A DNA stretch of 64,000 bases from Bacteroides intestinalis (GTDB lineage Bacteria > Bacteroidota > Bacteroidia > Bacteroidales > Bacteroidaceae), in the NCBI RefSeq assembly GCF_003464595.1, contig NZ_QRZF01000005.1, positions 62,001 to 126,000 on the forward strand, in the 5' to 3' direction. Below, one piece after another: positions 51,620-60,538 of this stretch. A program made the translations under genes and the position numbers. The notes beneath the pieces were generated by a model, which worked only from the letters and a program-made list of their open reading frames with translations, did not search any database and was not told the origin of the DNA. The first letter of the stretch is position 1, and each line of letters starts with the position of its first letter.

Positions 51620-53278
51620 TTATTTCTTCTTATCGTCTTTCTTTGGTTCATCCTTTTGGGCTTCCTGCTTATCTTCCTTTCCTTCCGGGTGGATGATTCC
51701 CTTTACGGTTTCACCAATAGGCAGTTTGTCCAGTACACCGAGGCTCGGAGCAACCGTCTTCACCAGCGAACTCAGGAAGTTGCTTGTACCTCCGTTTCCA
51801 CCATCGAATACAGTAATGTTTCCTAAATTCATGTGTTCGAATGCTTTCACCTGTTCTCCGGCAATTTCTTTCCATTGATCTACCATCTTATACTGGATGG
51901 CAATAGCCGGATTAGATTCCGCCGCACGTACCATAGCCTCGAAACCTTCAGCTTCAGCAAGCAATGATTTCTTCTTACCTTCAGCCTCAGCTTCCAACTT
52001 CATCTGGATGGCTCTTGCTTCAGCCTCGGCCTGTGCCAGAGTTGCTTTTGCACGAGCTTCAGCCTCACGGGTAATCTTTTCGGCAACAGCATCAGCCTGA
52101 AGAATGGCTTCTTGCTTTGCAACTTCAGCAGGTACAATCTTTTCAGCCTTCAAAGAAGATTCCACTTTACGGGCTTTAGCCTCTTCCACTTCTTTTTGAG
52201 CTATTTCGCGGGCAGCCTGTACGGCAGCTTCCGAACGTGCTTCAGCTTCACCGGCCTGTTTGTCGGCATTGGCACGCGTTACAGCCAGCTCCGCATCAGA
52301 TTGTGCCACGGCTTTCTGCGCCTCATTTCGTCCGATGGCAGCTTTCTTTCCCGCTTCCGCCTGCTTAATCTCCATGTCAGAATTCAGTTCAGCAATACGG
52401 CTTTCCTTTTCCGTATTAGCCTGCTCAATCCTGATATTTTTTTCAGCTTCAGCCTTTGCCACCTGCGACTCTTTTTCAGCGTTGGCAATAGCTACCTGCG
52501 AGATTCGATCCTTATCAGCATTAGCCACAGAGATTTCCTGCAATTTCTTAGTTTCGGCAATGGCAATATCCTGGTCTTTACGCGTTTCGGCAACTTTCGT
52601 CTCACGTTCCTTTATTTGATTGGCAATCTTGATGGCACCCAGTTTCTCCTGTTCCTCAATGTTTGCCTGAGCCTCATTCAGTGCCTTACTTTCAGCTTCC
52701 TTACCTAAGTTGACAATATAATTGGCAGCATCACGGATATCGCTGATGTTAATGTTCATCAAATACAAACCAAACTTGCGAAGTTCCGTATCGATGTTAT
52801 CCTTTACTTTAGAAAGGAATTTATCGCGGTCGGAGTTCAGTTCTTCAATCGTCATATCAGCAATCACCAGACGCATCTGTCCGTACACAACATCCGTTAT
52901 CAGATTCTGCTTATCATCAATCGTCAGTCCCAGCATACGTTCGGCAGCATTCTGCATAACCTCATGATCGGTACTGATAGCCACCGTAATCGTAGTCGGT
53001 ACATCCACACGGATATTCTGGGCAGACAGTGCACCTGTCAGCTTACAGTCTATCTGCATCGGTTTCATGGACAGGAATTCATACCCCTGGATTATCGGCC
53101 ACACAAATGCAGCACCACCATGATACAACTTGGCTGACTTCTTATCACCGCCCGTTTTACCATATACTACCAGTACTTCGTCACTTTTACATTTCCGGTA
53201 ACGGGAAAGAATACCAATGAAGGTAAGTAAGATAACCGCCACGAGTATGGCGGCCATAATCATCATTTCTTGTGTCAT
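51620..53278 (-). CDS. Flotillin-like SPFH membrane scaffold protein
   Basis: 552 residues. An N-terminal membrane helix (MMIMAAILVAVILLTFIGIL) precedes the SPFH/PHB domain (about 30-210; DEVLVVYGKTGGDKKSAKLY, VDVPTTITVAISTDHEVMQN). Residues about 210-450 form a long Ala/Glu/Lys-rich coiled coil with repeated AEA/EAR patterns, typical of flotillins. The C-terminal tail is rich in Lys, Asp and Glu (KEDKQEAQKDEPKKDDKKK). Such proteins oligomerize in membrane microdomains. It follows the NfeD-like gene by 24 bp, the usual floT/nfeD pairing as in Bacillus yuaG-yuaF. Confidence 0.93.
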   Translation of the reverse strand: MTQEMMIMAAILVAVILLTFIGILSRYRKCKSDEVLVVYGKTGGDKKSAKLYHGGAAFVWPIIQGYEFLSMKPMQIDCKLTGALSAQNIRVDVPTTITVAISTDHEVMQNAAERMLGLTIDDKQNLITDVVYGQMRLVIADMTIEELNSDRDKFLSKVKDNIDTELRKFGLYLMNINISDIRDAANYIVNLGKEAESKALNEAQANIEEQEKLGAIKIANQIKERETKVAETRKDQDIAIAETKKLQEISVANADKDRISQVAIANAEKESQVAKAEAEKNIRIEQANTEKESRIAELNSDMEIKQAEAGKKAAIGRNEAQKAVAQSDAELAVTRANADKQAGEAEARSEAAVQAAREIAQKEVEEAKARKVESSLKAEKIVPAEVAKQEAILQADAVAEKITREAEARAKATLAQAEAEARAIQMKLEAEAEGKKKSLLAEAEGFEAMVRAAESNPAIAIQYKMVDQWKEIAGEQVKAFEHMNLGNITVFDGGNGGTSNFLSSLVKTVAPSLGVLDKLPIGETVKGIIHPEGKEDKQEAQKDEPKKDDKKK

Positions 53279-53302
53279 AAATCTATGTTTTTGAGTTTTG
53301 TT

Positions 53303-53800
53303 TTATTGAATATATAGAGTTCCGTCCTTATAGCCCGTGATGATAGTTTTATCACCTGTCTGATAAGTCTTGTTCGTTTCAGATACTACATCTATCTCAC
53401 GCATAGCTCCGTCGCGACTTGCCTGTACAGTAAATCTGCCATCTCCTTGCCCAAAGTAGATGGTACATTCACGGCCTACTAATTTTTCCGTCTTTTCCGT
53501 CTTATTCACCTGCTGTAACTGATAGGCTTTTTTATAAAGAAACCACACAGCGAAAACGAAAAACAGACCAATCAAAATGGCAATGGAATAACTCTGAATG
53601 TCAGTATTTCCAATCAGATACATGTACCATCCAAAACCGATACCGAAATGTGTCAGTCCCTTAAAAGACACCACGCTGCTGATGTCGGCATCCACGTCTG
53701 TATCCGCATCAATGTCTCCGAAGAAAATGGAAAGAATGAACTGTATCACAAAAATACCAGTTGTGACCACGGCGATAATCAGAAATATATTACTGCTCAT
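53303..53800 (-). CDS. NfeD/YuaF-like membrane protein paired with flotillin
   Basis: 165 residues. N-terminal hydrophobic segment (LIIAVVTTGIFVIQFILSIF), an acidic loop (GDIDADTDVDAD), two more membrane segments at about 50-90, then a C-terminal OB-fold-like domain from about 100 (LVGRECTIYFGQGDGRFTVQ, IITGYKDGTLYI). This short NfeD1b form lacking the protease domain is the partner of flotillin. Transcribed first in the two-gene operon from the well-formed promoter at 53848-53878. Confidence 0.85.
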   Translation of the reverse strand: MSSNIFLIIAVVTTGIFVIQFILSIFFGDIDADTDVDADISSVVSFKGLTHFGIGFGWYMYLIGNTDIQSYSIAILIGLFFVFAVWFLYKKAYQLQQVNKTEKTEKLVGRECTIYFGQGDGRFTVQASRDGAMREIDVVSETNKTYQTGDKTIITGYKDGTLYIQ

Positions 53801-53847
53801 AGGAATTTGAATTATTGTGGTTTACAATATATTTAGATATATTATTC

Positions 53848-53878
53848 CAAATATACACATTTGCAGAACATGCGCAAA
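53848..53878 (-). promoter_or_regulatory. Promoter of the nfeD-flotillin operon (TTTG-N19-TATATTTG)
   Basis: On the minus strand a -33 TTTG (53875-53878) and a -7 TATATTTG (53848-53855) are 19 bp apart, a near-ideal Bacteroides promoter, 48 bp before the start codon at 53800. Confidence 0.75.
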
Positions 53879-53961
53879 GGAACGGTTCTCTATTTAACAA
53901 AATTTTCTTGAAAGAGAGACAACATTACACAAAGATATTTGTTATGTTTGCGGACGCTATG

Positions 53962-54396
53962 ATGAAACATCTGCACTATATATTCCTGTTCATATGCCTC
54001 TCATTAGGAATGTCTGTCATTCTGCAAGAGGAACAGCCGGCACTTCGGATGATTACCGAAGCCTCGACAGATACTTCCGTCACCCCTACACAAACAGGAT
54101 GTTTCATTTCAATGTCAGCAGATTGTTACTCAACCATTGCTCACCGCCCGTTCTTTAATGATGAAAACAATGAACGTAAAATCAACGGTATCCTCTTTCA
54201 GGAGAACTTTTATAATCAAGCTAATGCTCCATCGAAATTACTAAAACTTAAGATCCATCCGTCTGTAGGACAGATGCAACGTATATTCTCCACCCATTTA
54301 CCGGTGGAACAAAATGCCAGCCTCTCTTTCACTCCCAGCGCTATCCGTTATTCTTACGGATATTACGTCTACGAGTTGAAGCATATTCTGATTTAA
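53962..54396 (+). CDS. Small secreted protein of unknown function
   Basis: 144 residues from the chosen ATG (an ATG one codon earlier is equally possible; the open frame goes back to 53815). The N-terminus MKHLHYIFLFICLSLGMSVI is a signal peptide or membrane anchor. The rest is polar, with two Cys (FISMSADCYS and TQTGCF) and no domain I recognize; PFFNDENNERKINGILFQEN and FTPSAIRYSYGYYVYEL are distinctive stretches. It is upstream of, and in the same direction as, the OadG/OadB-like pair, with a 101-bp gap holding short palindromes. I assign no function. Confidence 0.55.
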   Translation: MKHLHYIFLFICLSLGMSVILQEEQPALRMITEASTDTSVTPTQTGCFISMSADCYSTIAHRPFFNDENNERKINGILFQENFYNQANAPSKLLKLKIHPSVGQMQRIFSTHLPVEQNASLSFTPSAIRYSYGYYVYELKHILI

Positions 54397-54435
54397 ACCA
54401 TCACTCTACTTGTTACTCCCCCCTTTACCGGAGGT

Positions 54436-54460
54436 ATGCCATTGGCATGTCTTTGGCCAA
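54436..54460. repeat. Two adjacent short palindromes (ATGCCA-T-TGGCAT and TTGGCCAA)
   Basis: ATGCCATTGGCAT at 54436-54448 and TTGGCCAA at 54453-54460 lie in the 101-bp gap after the unknown secreted protein. They reuse the TGCCA/TGGCA arms of the 22-bp array but with different spacing, so the link is doubtful. Confidence 0.4.
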
Positions 54461-54497
54461 CCTATTGTTTATTCACATCTAAATTAATGCAAATCCT

Positions 54498-54935
54498 ATG
54501 CTCGATTTATTAATAGCCACCCTCGAAATGATGGGGCTTACGTTCGTGATCGGCTTCTTCGTGGCTTTCATCATCAAAATGATTGCCGTTGCTGCCGACT
54601 CATTCGATTTTTACAGTTCGCACCAGAAAGAACTTCTTCGCCTGCGACGCCTGCGCAAGTTGCGCCAGAAGGTAGAACTCATGATACGGGATATCCCCAT
54701 GGAAGAAGATGGACTCTACAACGATAAACGCGAAGAGTTCAGCCGCGGAGTCAACCGTGAACTTACCGACTACCGTGGATATTATCATGGAGTAAGCGCC
54801 GGAGTTTCCAACGCTAACCTGATGGATTACTACTATCCCGAAGATACGCACATGATGTATCTGAAGCAACAAGAAGAGATGTTATATCATAAGAACAAGA
54901 AACAGTCCGGAAAATCTACCGGTAAGACCAAATAA
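54498..54935 (+). CDS. OadG-like small membrane subunit (putative)
   Basis: 145 residues: one N-terminal membrane helix (LLIATLEMMGLTFVIGFFVA FIIKM) and then a charged, helical cytosolic region (HQKELLRLRRLRKLRQKVEL) and a Lys/Gly-rich tail. Single-helix, charged small proteins next to OadB are usually the gamma subunit that anchors the decarboxylase complex. The next gene, 8 bp downstream, is the beta subunit, which supports this. It is longer than typical OadG (about 80-100 residues), and the motif match is weak, so the call rests on context. Confidence 0.55.
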   Translation: MLDLLIATLEMMGLTFVIGFFVAFIIKMIAVAADSFDFYSSHQKELLRLRRLRKLRQKVELMIRDIPMEEDGLYNDKREEFSRGVNRELTDYRGYYHGVSAGVSNANLMDYYYPEDTHMMYLKQQEEMLYHKNKKQSGKSTGKTK

Positions 54936-54943
54936 AAAATAGT

Positions 54944-56158
54944 ATGGAAAATATAGATTTCGCGACCCTATTCCAAGGTTTTGGAACAATGATGGAAAGT
55001 GGCTATCTGCTTGCATCAGCCCGTGTGTTTTTAATCCTTTTAGGTTTGTTACTCATATATCTGGGTTGGAAAGGAGTACTTGAGCCTATGGTAATGATTC
55101 CGATGGGGCTGGGTATGGTTGCCATCAATTGTGGAACACTTTTCATACCGGACGGCACATTAGGCAACCTCTTTCTCGATCCGATGCTTTCGGATACGGA
55201 CGACCTGATGAATACGATGCAGATAGACTTTTTGCAACCTGTCTATACACTGACGTTCAGCAACGGATTGATAGCTTGCTTTGTGTTTATGGGGATAGGC
55301 ACGCTGCTGGATGTGGGCTTTCTGTTGCAGAAGCCTTTTGTCAGCCTTTTCCTGGCGCTGTGTGCGGAACTGGGAACTTTCCTGACTATACCCGTAGCTT
55401 CCGCCCTTGGACTGACATTGCAAGAAAGTGCCTCCGTGGCCATGGTGGGAGGTGCAGACGGGCCTATGGTGCTGTTTACATCGCTGGCGCTGGCCAAACA
55501 TTTATTTGTACCTATCACAGTGGTAGCTTATCTGTATCTGGGACTGACGTATGGCGGCTACCCGTATCTGGTGAAGTTATTGGTTCCAAAACGCCTGCGT
55601 GCCATCAAGATGACTTCGAAGAAAGCTCCCAAGAACTACGATGCCAAGGTGAAACTGGCATTCTCGGCTGTGCTGTGTGCGGTGTTGTGCTTCTTGTTTC
55701 CGGTGGCTTCGCCGTTGTTCTTCTCTCTCTTCCTGGGAGTGGCGGTACGCGAATCGGGCATGAAGCATATTTATGATTTCGTCAGCGGCCCGCTGCTTTA
55801 TGGCTCTACATTTATGTTGGGCGTATTGCTGGGCGTGCTTTGCGATGCGCACTTGCTGCTCGATCCGAAGATTCTGAAATTGCTAGTATTAGGTATAGTG
55901 GCACTGTTGCTTTCGGGTATCGGTGGTATTATGGGAGGATACATCATGTACTTCATTAAGAAAGGAAATTATAATCCGGTAATCGGAATCGCAGCTGTCA
56001 GTTGTGTGCCTACTACGGCAAAGGTAGCTCAAAAGTTGGTTAGTAAGGATAATCCTGACTCGTTTATTCTGGGGGATGCCTTGGGGGCAAATATCTCCGG
56101 GGTTATCACTTCGGCTATTATTACGGGTATTTATATTACAATCATTCCACATCTCTAA
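54944..56158 (+). CDS. Sodium-translocating decarboxylase beta subunit (OadB/MmdB/GcdB-like)
   Basis: 404-residue polytopic inner-membrane protein with about 9-11 hydrophobic segments. Family motifs: VGGADGPMVLFTSLALA (Asp of the sodium site), AAVSCVPTTAKVAQKL and LGDALGANISGVITSAIITG. The beta subunit couples decarboxylation of carboxybiotin to outward sodium transport. No carboxyltransferase alpha subunit or biotin carrier is in the window, so those partners must be elsewhere. GC-rich third positions occur in the middle part. It ends 30 bp before a hairpin at 56188. Confidence 0.92.
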   Translation: MENIDFATLFQGFGTMMESGYLLASARVFLILLGLLLIYLGWKGVLEPMVMIPMGLGMVAINCGTLFIPDGTLGNLFLDPMLSDTDDLMNTMQIDFLQPVYTLTFSNGLIACFVFMGIGTLLDVGFLLQKPFVSLFLALCAELGTFLTIPVASALGLTLQESASVAMVGGADGPMVLFTSLALAKHLFVPITVVAYLYLGLTYGGYPYLVKLLVPKRLRAIKMTSKKAPKNYDAKVKLAFSAVLCAVLCFLFPVASPLFFSLFLGVAVRESGMKHIYDFVSGPLLYGSTFMLGVLLGVLCDAHLLLDPKILKLLVLGIVALLLSGIGGIMGGYIMYFIKKGNYNPVIGIAAVSCVPTTAKVAQKLVSKDNPDSFILGDALGANISGVITSAIITGIYITIIPHL

Positions 56159-56187
56159 GGAAATTATAGAGTAAAGGTATACTGATT

Positions 56188-56217
56188 TAGGCGCGAAATC
56201 TGCAGATTCCGCGCCTA
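56188..56217 (+). terminator. Hairpin after the OadB-like gene
   Basis: TAGGCGCGAAATC pairs with GATTCCGCGCCTA (one mismatch) around a 4-base loop. It is followed by TTATTATTA rather than a pure T run, so it is a plausible but not perfect terminator. Confidence 0.6.
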
Positions 56218-56224
56218 TTATTAT

Positions 56225-56232
56225 TATCTTTG
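56225..56232 (+). promoter_or_regulatory. -7 box (TATCTTTG) for the beta-mannosidase gene
   Basis: TATCTTTG lies 22 bp before the ATG at 56255, directly after the hairpin that ends the preceding operon. Confidence 0.5.
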
Positions 56233-56254
56233 GGCTGACAAACATCTTATACAT

Positions 56255-58852
56255 ATGAAAAAGCCGAATTTAAACCTGAAACGAGCGTCAATGCTGACCT
56301 CAACTCTCCTGTGCAGTGCCCTCCTCATAGCCGTCCCCCTGCGGAGGGAGCTGAACGAGGGTTGGAAGTTTAAACAAGCCAGACTGAACAACTGGTATCC
56401 TGCCACCGTGCCCGGTGTGGTACATACCGACCTGATGGACAACAAAATTATTGAAGACCCTTTCTTCCGCCTCAACGAACGCAGCATGCAATGGATTGAT
56501 AAGGAAGACTGGATTTACCAGACTACTTTCCGGCTCACTCCCGAAATGATGGAAAAACAAAACATTGAACTCGTCTTCAAAGGACTGGATACGTATGCAG
56601 ACGTATATCTGAACAATAAGAAGATACTGGAAGCCAACAATATGTTTCGCGAATGGAGAACAAACATAAAGCCAAATCTGGAACCTGGCGAAAACATATT
56701 GAAAATCTATTTCCATTCTCCCATCAAAGTAGATATTCCCAAATGGGATGCTCTCCCCTACCAATATGAAGCAAGCAACGACCAGTCTGAAAACGGCGGG
56801 GTATTCAATAAGAAAGTCAGCGTATTTGCCCGGAAGGCAGGCTATCATTACGGTTGGGACTGGGGGCCACGCTTGGTTACTTCCGGTATATGGCGCCCTG
56901 TGTACGTGGAGGCTTGGGACGATGCGAAACTCAATGATGTCTTCATCCGCCAACAGGAAGTGAACAAAAACCATGCAACCATTCTCGGAGAAATAGAAAT
57001 CCTTGCGGACAAAGAGATAGAAAAGGCCAATATCAGCATTACCGAAGCTTCTTCCGGCAAAGTCCTGGCGGGACAAGTCGTTTCGCTCAAGAAGGGGATG
57101 AACAAGGTGTCGTTGCCTTTCTCCATCCGGAACCCGAAACTGTGGTGGAGCAACGGGCTGGGCAAAGCCCATTTGTACGATTTCCGCACGGACCTCACCA
57201 TCGACAATCGTACGGCTGATACTGAAACTAAGAAAGTCGGCCTGCGCTCGCTTAAGATTATTAACCAACCGGATAAGGATGGAAAGACTTTTTATGTAGA
57301 ACTGAACGGAGTTCCTGTCTTTGCCAAAGGCGCTAATTACATTCCACAGGATAACTTCCTGCCACGTGTCACGCGGGAACAGTATGAAAAGACTATCCTC
57401 GATGCAGCTAATGTCCACATGAATATGCTCCGCATCTGGGGAGGCGGTATCTATGAAGAAGATGTATTCTATGAACTTTGTGACCGCTACGGCATCCTTG
57501 TCTGGCAAGATTTCATGTTTGCATGCAGTCTTTATCCGGCTGAAGGGGAACTTTTGGAAAATATCCGTCAGGAAGCTATTGACAATGTAAAGCGACTCCG
57601 CAACCATGCCTGTATTGCCCTTTGGTGCGGCAATAACGAATGCAACGATGCCTGGTTCAATTGGGGCTGGCAGAAACGATATAAAAAACAGAATCCTGAA
57701 TACGAACAGATCATCTGGAAGCAGTTCAACGACCAATACAATGTCACCCTTCCCCAAGTAGTCAAAGAATATGCTCCTGAAAGCTTTTATTGGCCTTCTT
57801 CCCCCTTTGCCCGCTATGATGGCGGCAGTGACGACCACAATGGTGACCGACATTATTGGGAAGTATGGCACGGCAAGAAGCCGATTGAGATGTACAATAA
57901 GGAACGGAGCCGTTTCTTCAGTGAATATGGCTTTCAGTCTTTCCCGGAGTTCGAATCGGTGAAACGCTATGCTCCATGTGAGGAAGATTGGAATATCTAC
58001 TCGGAAGTTATGATGTCTCATCAGCGCGGTGGAGCCCATGCCAATGAACTGATTGAAACTTATCTGCTGAATGAATACCGCAAGTCGAGAGACTTCGAGG
58101 CTTTTCTTTATATGAATCATGTGCTGCAAGGCGATGCGATCAAAACAGCCATCGAAGCGCACCGCCGGGATATGCCTTATTGCATGGGTACGCTCTTCTG
58201 GCAGCATAACGATTGTTGGCCGGTAGCCTCTTGGGCAAGCCGCGACTATTATGGTCGCTGGAAGGCACAACATTACTTTACCCGCAAGGCTTACCGGGAT
58301 ATCCTTGTATCTCCCATAGCTGATGAGTCAGGGATATTGAAAGTCCAGGTGGTCTCCGACCGTCTCAAATCCTGTAGCGGGAAACTTGAAGTAAGTGTTA
58401 TAAAGCTGACAGGTGAAGTTCTGAACCAGTATAATCGTAATGTAAAAATAGATGCTAACAGTAGCCGAACACTCTTCTCCATTCCACTGGAAGAAGCGCT
58501 GAACGGGGCACGCAAGGAAGATGTCTTTATTCATGCTGTCTTGTCGACGGATAAAGGAAAGAACGACTATGCCAATAACTACTTCCTGGTAAAACAAAAA
58601 GAAGTCAACTATCCGCACGCCATGATTACGAAGAGTATACAGCCCATCGAAGACGGTTTTGAAGTGACGCTCAATAGTGATAACTTTGCTCGTGCCGTAT
58701 TCATTGCGACCGGAGATGTAAACAGTTCGTTCAGCGATAACTATTTCGATATACTTCCCGGAAGTTCTGTAAAAGTAAAAATCCACACCGGTTTACCGCA
58801 GAACGTACTCGAGAAGCAATTAAAGATCGTTTCGCTGAGTGATGAATATTGA
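56255..58852 (+). CDS. GH2 beta-mannosidase
   Basis: 865 residues with an N-terminal signal-like segment (MLTSTLLCSALLIAVPL). The N-terminal jelly roll (about 30-190) contains LNEGWKFKQARLNNWYPATV, PGVVHTDLMDNKIIEDPFFR and IYQTTFRL, the mannosidase subgroup pattern. The barrel has LRIWGGGIYEEDVFYELCDR, LWCGNNECNDAWFNWGW (Glu 462, acid/base) and RFFSEYGFQSFPEFE (Glu 557, nucleophile). It removes terminal beta-mannose, for example from N-glycan cores or mannans. It is a single gene between hairpins with its own promoter, not part of a SusCD locus. Confidence 0.94.
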   Translation: MKKPNLNLKRASMLTSTLLCSALLIAVPLRRELNEGWKFKQARLNNWYPATVPGVVHTDLMDNKIIEDPFFRLNERSMQWIDKEDWIYQTTFRLTPEMMEKQNIELVFKGLDTYADVYLNNKKILEANNMFREWRTNIKPNLEPGENILKIYFHSPIKVDIPKWDALPYQYEASNDQSENGGVFNKKVSVFARKAGYHYGWDWGPRLVTSGIWRPVYVEAWDDAKLNDVFIRQQEVNKNHATILGEIEILADKEIEKANISITEASSGKVLAGQVVSLKKGMNKVSLPFSIRNPKLWWSNGLGKAHLYDFRTDLTIDNRTADTETKKVGLRSLKIINQPDKDGKTFYVELNGVPVFAKGANYIPQDNFLPRVTREQYEKTILDAANVHMNMLRIWGGGIYEEDVFYELCDRYGILVWQDFMFACSLYPAEGELLENIRQEAIDNVKRLRNHACIALWCGNNECNDAWFNWGWQKRYKKQNPEYEQIIWKQFNDQYNVTLPQVVKEYAPESFYWPSSPFARYDGGSDDHNGDRHYWEVWHGKKPIEMYNKERSRFFSEYGFQSFPEFESVKRYAPCEEDWNIYSEVMMSHQRGGAHANELIETYLLNEYRKSRDFEAFLYMNHVLQGDAIKTAIEAHRRDMPYCMGTLFWQHNDCWPVASWASRDYYGRWKAQHYFTRKAYRDILVSPIADESGILKVQVVSDRLKSCSGKLEVSVIKLTGEVLNQYNRNVKIDANSSRTLFSIPLEEALNGARKEDVFIHAVLSTDKGKNDYANNYFLVKQKEVNYPHAMITKSIQPIEDGFEVTLNSDNFARAVFIATGDVNSSFSDNYFDILPGSSVKVKIHTGLPQNVLEKQLKIVSLSDEY

Positions 58853-58860
58853 GTATGAAA

Positions 58861-58896
58861 AACCCCTCCGAAGAATTGGCTTACTTCGGAGGGGTT
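58861..58896. terminator. Bidirectional terminator between beta-mannosidase and catalase
   Basis: A perfect 12-bp stem (AACCCCTCCGAA/TTCGGAGGGGTT) with a 12-base loop between convergent stops at 58852 and 58912. Confidence 0.85.
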
Positions 58897-58911
58897 CAAT
58901 ATTTTCTATGG

Positions 58912-60378
58912 TTATCGAGTTTCTTTCAAAGCAGCATCCAAATCTATGCCTAAGGCTTTAGCTACCCCTGTACCATAAGCCGGATCCGCTTTATAGCAAT
59001 TACGCACGTGGCGTTGCTTTATAAAGAGTTCGGCATCACCCATGGCACGGGCAGTATTTTCGCACGTCAGTTGCTGATCCTCCGAAGACATCAGGCGGAA
59101 AAGATCACCCGGCTGGCTGAAGTAATCGTCATCATACTCACGTTCGTTATAGTTATAAACGTCACCATGAACTTTCAAAGGCGGTTCTTTCTTTTCGGGA
59201 GAATCCTGCCATTCGCCGTAGCTGTTGGGCTCGTAACTCTTGGCGCCTCCGTAGTTGCCATCCACACGCATAGCACCATCGCGGTGGTAAGCATGGAACG
59301 GACAGCGGGGTTTATTCACCGGAATCTGTTCCGCATTCACTCCAAGGCGGTAGCGCTGTGCATCACCGTAGGAGAAGAGACGTCCCTGCAACATCTTATC
59401 GGGAGAGAAACCGATACCTTCCACAATATTCTGCGGATTGAAAGCAGCCTGTTCTACCTCAGCGAAGTAATTCTCCGGATTACGATTCAGCTCCAGGATA
59501 CCTACGTCCTGCAACGGAAAATCTTTGTGCGGCCATACTTTCGTAAGGTCAAAGGGGTTAATGCGATATTCGTCTGCCTGTTCTTCCGTCATCAGCTGAA
59601 TTTGGAATTGCCATTTCGGGAAGTCACCCTTTTCGATGCTCTCGTACAAATCACGTTGATGCGATTCACGATCCTTTGCAATGATAGCTTCGGCTTCCTG
59701 GTCACTCAGGTTCTTGATGCCTTGCAGGGTACGTAGATGGAACTTCACCCAAATACGTTCGTTGGCAGCATTATAGAAACTATAAGTATGGCTACCGAAA
59801 CCATGCATGTGACGATAAGAATAAGGAATACCACGAGGGCTCATGGTGATGGTCACCTGATGCAACGCCTCAGGTAGTAAGGTCCAGAAGTCCCAGTTAT
59901 TGTTCGGGCTACGCATATTAGTGCGCGGGTCACGTTTCACGGCATGATTCAGATCGGGAAATTTCAACGGGTCACGCAAGAAGAATACAGGAGTATTATT
60001 TCCCACTAAATCCCAGTTACCTTCTTCCGTATAGAACTTCATGGCAAAACCACGGATATCACGCTCAGCATCCGCCGCTCCCCTCTCACCAGCCACGGTG
60101 GAGAAACGTACGAAGCACTCCGTCTTCTTGCCCACCTCACTGAAAATGGCGGCACGGGTGTACTTTGTGATGTCATGTGTCACGGTGAACGTACCATATG
60201 CGCCGGAACCTTTGGCATGCATACGTCTTTCGGGGATCACTTCACGATCGAAGTGTGCAAGTTTTTCCAGGAACCAGGGGTCTTGCATCATGATAGGACC
60301 ACGTTGTCCTGCAGTTTGAGTGTTTTGATTGTCGGCGATCGGGCGCCCGTTAGCAGATGTGAGTTTTTTCTTTTCCAT
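58912..60378 (-). CDS. katA: Monofunctional heme catalase
   Basis: 488 residues, the small-subunit clade size. Active-site motifs: [19 protein letters not shown] (distal His), [14 protein letters not shown] (distal Asn) and [14 protein letters not shown] (proximal Tyr). It breaks hydrogen peroxide into water and oxygen in the cytosol. In Bacteroides the catalase gene (katB in B. fragilis) is under OxyR control, and an OxyR-like site here abuts the -33 box. The nearest divergent gene is a dipeptidase. The symbol katA is a generic label. Confidence 0.97.
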   Translation of the reverse strand: MEKKKLTSANGRPIADNQNTQTAGQRGPIMMQDPWFLEKLAHFDREVIPERRMHAKGSGAYGTFTVTHDITKYTRAAIFSEVGKKTECFVRFSTVAGERGAADAERDIRGFAMKFYTEEGNWDLVGNNTPVFFLRDPLKFPDLNHAVKRDPRTNMRSPNNNWDFWTLLPEALHQVTITMSPRGIPYSYRHMHGFGSHTYSFYNAANERIWVKFHLRTLQGIKNLSDQEAEAIIAKDRESHQRDLYESIEKGDFPKWQFQIQLMTEEQADEYRINPFDLTKVWPHKDFPLQDVGILELNRNPENYFAEVEQAAFNPQNIVEGIGFSPDKMLQGRLFSYGDAQRYRLGVNAEQIPVNKPRCPFHAYHRDGAMRVDGNYGGAKSYEPNSYGEWQDSPEKKEPPLKVHGDVYNYNEREYDDDYFSQPGDLFRLMSSEDQQLTCENTARAMGDAELFIKQRHVRNCYKADPAYGTGVAKALGIDLDAALKETR

Positions 60379-60411
60379 GGTATTTATTGTTTAGAGAACT
60401 AATATATGAAA

Positions 60412-60442
60412 CAAATGTAAGGATTCTTAAGTTCACATCAAA
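60412..60442 (-). promoter_or_regulatory. Promoter of the catalase gene (TTTG-N19-TACATTTG)
   Basis: On the minus strand a -33 TTTG (60439-60442) and a -7 TACATTTG (60412-60419) are 19 bp apart; the -7 lies 34 bp before the start codon at 60378. Confidence 0.75.
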
Positions 60443-60477
60443 CAGATAAATTCTATCACCGGATAGACAAAATCTAT
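60442..60477 (-). promoter_or_regulatory. OxyR-like binding site upstream of catalase
   Basis: Four tetramers in the OxyR pattern: ACAG, 7 bases, CTAT, 6 bases, ATAG, 7 bases, CTAT. The classical consensus is ATAG-N7-CTAT-N7-ATAG-N7-CTAT; here one base differs in the first tetramer and the middle spacer is one base shorter. The site touches the -33 box of the catalase promoter, the usual position for OxyR to contact RNA polymerase. Confidence 0.65.
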
Positions 60478-60513
60478 GTATCCGTAGCAAACGACTCATT
60501 CAACGGAAATTCC

Positions 60514-60521
60514 TATCTTTG
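60514..60521 (+). promoter_or_regulatory. -7 box (TATCTTTG) for the dipeptidase gene
   Basis: TATCTTTG lies 17 bp before the ATG at 60539. No clear -33 box is present. Confidence 0.5.
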
Positions 60522-60538
60522 CAGGCAAAGCAAAAAGC

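Noticed and set aside
54436..54448. Member of the TTGCCA-N6-TGGCAA family
   Set aside because: The arms are alike but the spacer is one base rather than six, so it was recorded only as an unrelated short palindrome.
56300..58273. A 657-codon minus-strand open frame opposite the beta-mannosidase gene
   Set aside because: The plus strand encodes a complete GH2 enzyme with its catalytic residues; the antisense frame has no recognizable domain and is a codon-bias shadow.
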